A stretch of DNA of 64,000 bases from contig NZ_BARG01000058.1 in NCBI RefSeq assembly GCF_000376565.1, forward strand, positions 44,884 to 108,883, written 5' to 3'. The notes beneath the pieces are model-generated. The model was not told where the DNA came from and ran no database searches. It was given only the letters and a program-made list of their open reading frames with translations. The DNA is from Streptomyces hokutonensis. Its GTDB lineage: Bacteria; Actinomycetota; Actinomycetes; Streptomycetales; Streptomycetaceae. The position numbers were made by a program, and so were the translations under genes. Below, piece by piece: positions 61,923 through 64,000 of the stretch (position 1 is the stretch's first letter; each line of letters begins with the position of its first letter).

Positions 61923-63305
61923 TCAGTCGGCGGCCCGGCGGGCGCGTTCGGTGAGGCGGCCCATGCGGGCGCGGGCGGACTCCAGTTGCTCGATGTCGTC
62001 GACGGCGGGGCCGTCCTCGGTGGCGAGTTCGGTCCACAGGTCGATCAGGGCGCGGCCCAGGGACAGGCCCTGCCCGGGGTCGCGTACGGCGCGCCAGGCG
62101 GTGGCCGCGCTCTGGACGTTGCCGTAGGCGCCCTCCGCGTCGTGGGCGCGGTGGCGGATGCCGGCGAGGTCGAGGGAGAGGTGGAAGGAGCGGACCGGGT
62201 CACCGGCCAAGTAGGCGATGTAGGCGGTGAGTTCGCGCAGCCGCAGCACTTCGAGGTGGTCGGGCCCGAGGGCGCCGGCGGCCTCGTCCACGGTCCGTTC
62301 CGCGAGCCCGGCCGCCTCCTCGATCCGGCCCGCCTTCACGGCCTCGTTGATCAGCGCCATCGGCTCCGCGAGAAACGCGACACCTTCTCCGGCGGTCACC
62401 ACCGGATCGTCCCCGAGCACGGCCTCGGCCACCGCGTCGAAGCCACGGGCGGGCGTCGGCTTGGGGTCCGGTTCGGGAGCGGTGAACACGAGGTCGGGGA
62501 TGGGGGCGGGGGCGGGCGCGGGTTGGGGGGCACGCTCAGCGGTGAAGGGAAGTGGCTCCGCCGTGAACGGAAGCCGCTCCGCGGCGACCGGCGGTGCGTC
62601 CGCGACCGGCGGAAGGACGGGCAGGGCCCGCGGCGGAGCGTCCATGCTCGGCGGCGGGCCGAACTGCCCCGTCGGCGGCTGGACCGAGCCGAGCGGTGTG
62701 CCGGTCCCCGCCGACTCCGGTACGGCGGACAGGGGAAACGTCGGCGCGGTCTCCCCCGCCGACTCGGGCACGGCCCGCAAGGGGAACGTCGGGACCACCT
62801 GCCCGGCCGCCCCACCCTCCGGTTCCGGCTCGGGCACCGGCACCGCCCGCAGCCGATGCGTGGCCGGGTCACCACCCGGAAGACGGTCCTCGGGCTCCCG
62901 CTCCGCCGCTACGACCGCTGCGGGCGCGGACGGAGGGGCAGGCGGGAGCGCGGGCATCTCGCCCACCCCTGCCGCGCCCCCGGTCGCTCCCGTCGCCCGC
63001 GGCTCCGCCGTGAAGTGCGTGGAGCCGTCCAGGTCCATCTGGAGGGGGACGACGTAACCGATGCGGTCGTCGTGGATCGTGGCGTGGACGGGGTGGCCGG
63101 TGGCCGTGGCGATGCGGTGGAGGTGGGTCAGGACCACCTGCTGGATCTCCTCGCCCGGGGGCACGGTGACCGGCACGCCGCCGATCGACGCGCCGCCCGC
63201 GCCCGGGCCGTCCGCGGGGACGCGTACCTCGAAGGGTGACGCCGCGGGTGCCGAGCGTGCCGCTCGCTTCTGTTCCCGCTTCTTCTCGCGGCTGAGTCGA
63301 GACAT
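61923..63305 (-). CDS. TPR-like protein with proline-rich linker
   Basis: 460 residues from the ATG at 63305 (MSRLSREKKREQKRAARSAP). Basic N-terminus, a small domain (EEIQQVVLTHLHRIATATGH...IGYVVPLQMDLDG), a long Pro/Ala/Glu linker with VVPTFPLRAVPESAG repeated as APTFPLSAVPESAG, and a C-terminal TPR-like helical region (INEAVKAGRIEEAAGLAERT...LGPDHLEVLRLRELTAYIAY). It is divergent from the partial P-loop-like gene. In Streptomyces these proteins occur with ATPase and conjugation-type secretion genes; function unknown. Confidence 0.75.
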   Translation of the reverse strand: MSRLSREKKREQKRAARSAPAASPFEVRVPADGPGAGGASIGGVPVTVPPGEEIQQVVLTHLHRIATATGHPVHATIHDDRIGYVVPLQMDLDGSTHFTAEPRATGATGGAAGVGEMPALPPAPPSAPAAVVAAEREPEDRLPGGDPATHRLRAVPVPEPEPEGGAAGQVVPTFPLRAVPESAGETAPTFPLSAVPESAGTGTPLGSVQPPTGQFGPPPSMDAPPRALPVLPPVADAPPVAAERLPFTAEPLPFTAERAPQPAPAPAPIPDLVFTAPEPDPKPTPARGFDAVAEAVLGDDPVVTAGEGVAFLAEPMALINEAVKAGRIEEAAGLAERTVDEAAGALGPDHLEVLRLRELTAYIAYLAGDPVRSFHLSLDLAGIRHRAHDAEGAYGNVQSAATAWRAVRDPGQGLSLGRALIDLWTELATEDGPAVDDIEQLESARARMGRLTERARRAAD

Positions 63306-63512
63306 CGGTTCCCTCACTCGCATGCGCCGGGGGGCCGGCCGGCGCTCCCCAGCGTCAAGATCCGTTCGTACGCGTACTGTTGAGTCTCGCCGTTCCCTTC
63401 CGGTTCTCAGGTCACCGCGACGTCACAGCCTCGTCCCAGGAGTTCCCGGACCCGTCGCGCCCGTTCGGAGACCGTGAGGATCCGGCGGGGGCCACGAGGG
63501 AGGAGCTCGGTC

Positions 63513-64000
63513 ATGCAGACAGGTGGACGGCGGGGGCCGGAGATCTGGCTCCGCGGACCGGTGGACGACGGTCCGCACGCGCGGGCACCGGAAGCACCCG
63601 GGCGCGTCTCCAGTATCCCCGCCTCCCCGCGCCGCTTCTCCTGGGTCGCCACCCACGGCGGCGCCGGCGTCACCACCCTCACGGCGGTCTACGGCGGTCA
63701 GGACTGCGGACGCGACTGGCCCGGGCCCGAGGACCCGCCGTCGGTGCTGTTCGTCGCCCGTACGCACGCGGCCGGGCTGGCGTCCGTCCTGCGGGCCGTG
63801 GAGATGTTCCGGCGCGGTGCGGCGCCGCCCGGCCTGGATCTCGACGCGGTGGTCCTCGTCGCGGACGCGCCGGGGCGACTGCCGCGCGAGCTCGCCGCGT
63901 ACGTCAAGGCGATCGAGTCGGTGATCGACGTGTACCGGGTGCCCTGGGTACCGGCCTGGCGGCTCGGCGATCTGAGCGGTGAGCCGCCCCGCGACACCGA
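63513..64000 (+). CDS. ParA/P-loop-like hypothetical protein (3' end outside window)
   Basis: At least 162 residues, truncated by the edge. GAGGGAGGAGC precedes the ATG. After a Pro/Arg-rich start, RRFSWVATHGGAGVTTLTAV resembles a deviant Walker A (GGxGxTTL) in which the catalytic Lys is Val. Then VLFVARTHAAGLASVLRAVE and LDAVVLVADAPGRLPRELAA read like a MinD/ParA core. It may bind nucleotide weakly or not at all. Related Streptomyces proteins sit before membrane and TraB/VirB4-like genes, but that context lies outside the window. Confidence 0.7.
   Translation, partial: MQTGGRRGPEIWLRGPVDDGPHARAPEAPGRVSSIPASPRRFSWVATHGGAGVTTLTAVYGGQDCGRDWPGPEDPPSVLFVARTHAAGLASVLRAVEMFRRGAAPPGLDLDAVVLVADAPGRLPRELAAYVKAIESVIDVYRVPWVPAWRLGDLSGEPPRDT

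Noticed and set aside
61986..63239. 417-codon plus-strand frame opposite the TPR protein
   Set aside because: No family, Arg/Gly-rich; the minus-strand frame has a structured C-terminal region and a good start.

Overview
The window is chromosomal DNA of a Streptomyces or very close relative. It is very GC-rich, GTG and TTG starts are common, and the gene order rpoC-rpoB-rplL-rplJ-lipoprotein-rplA-rplK-nusG-secE-tRNA-Trp followed by aspC, murB, paired MaoC-like genes, rpmG and a second partial nuo cluster is the one known from Streptomyces coelicolor relatives. Residue numbering in RpoB also matches Streptomyces.

Layout. 1-12454: core transcription/translation block on the minus strand (3'-truncated rpoC, rpoB, L7/L12, L10, a relic and an intact lipoprotein gene, L1, L11, NusG, SecE, tRNA-Trp), with leader and terminator hairpins. 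12714-26754: mixed housekeeping and accessory genes: aminotransferase, adenosine deaminase family protein, two TetR circuits with recognisable operators (one with an NAD(P)-binding protein, one with a 14-TM exporter), murB, two MaoC-fold proteins, rpmG, tRNA-Met and tRNA-Thr, an amidohydrolase, a 43-44 bp minisatellite, a PL7 alginate lyase and a frameshifted membrane protein.

27029-34389: a roughly 7.3 kb genomic island inserted in the 3' half of tRNA-Tyr and flanked by 54-bp direct repeats. It is visibly AT-richer than its surroundings. Its integrase is a frameshifted remnant next to an IS630-family insertion, so the island is probably stuck. Its cargo is the most unusual part of the window. 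A coupled two-gene operon encodes a protein with an N-terminal prenyltransferase/terpene-cyclase-like region and a C-terminal nucleoside-deoxyribosyltransferase-like (DRHyd/TIR-like) domain, plus a DHH-DHHA1 phosphoesterase. A VWA protein with a helical N-terminal region and several small proteins accompany it. I infer a nucleotide-based defence or conflict system.

34654-38850: YajQ, a GlsB-type membrane protein, SMI1/KNR4 and barstar-like proteins, YccF and HtpX. 39040-49573: a ten-gene NADH-dehydrogenase-like operon (nuoA, B, C, H, I, J, K, L, M, N) with no nuoD, E, F or G. Nearly every gene pair overlaps, and NuoC and NuoI carry repeat-rich C-terminal tails. 49824-54454: two tandem duplicated membrane histidine kinases, a quinone oxidoreductase and a LuxR-type response regulator. 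54704-57713: KorA/KorB 2-oxoacid:ferredoxin oxidoreductase, a possible source of reduced ferredoxin for the truncated Nuo complex. 57779-64000: two Streptomyces-type hypothetical genes, an HxlR regulator with a divergent quinone oxidoreductase, RarD, a glyoxalase-fold protein, a TPR-type protein and a right-edge partial gene with a lysine-less P-loop-like motif.
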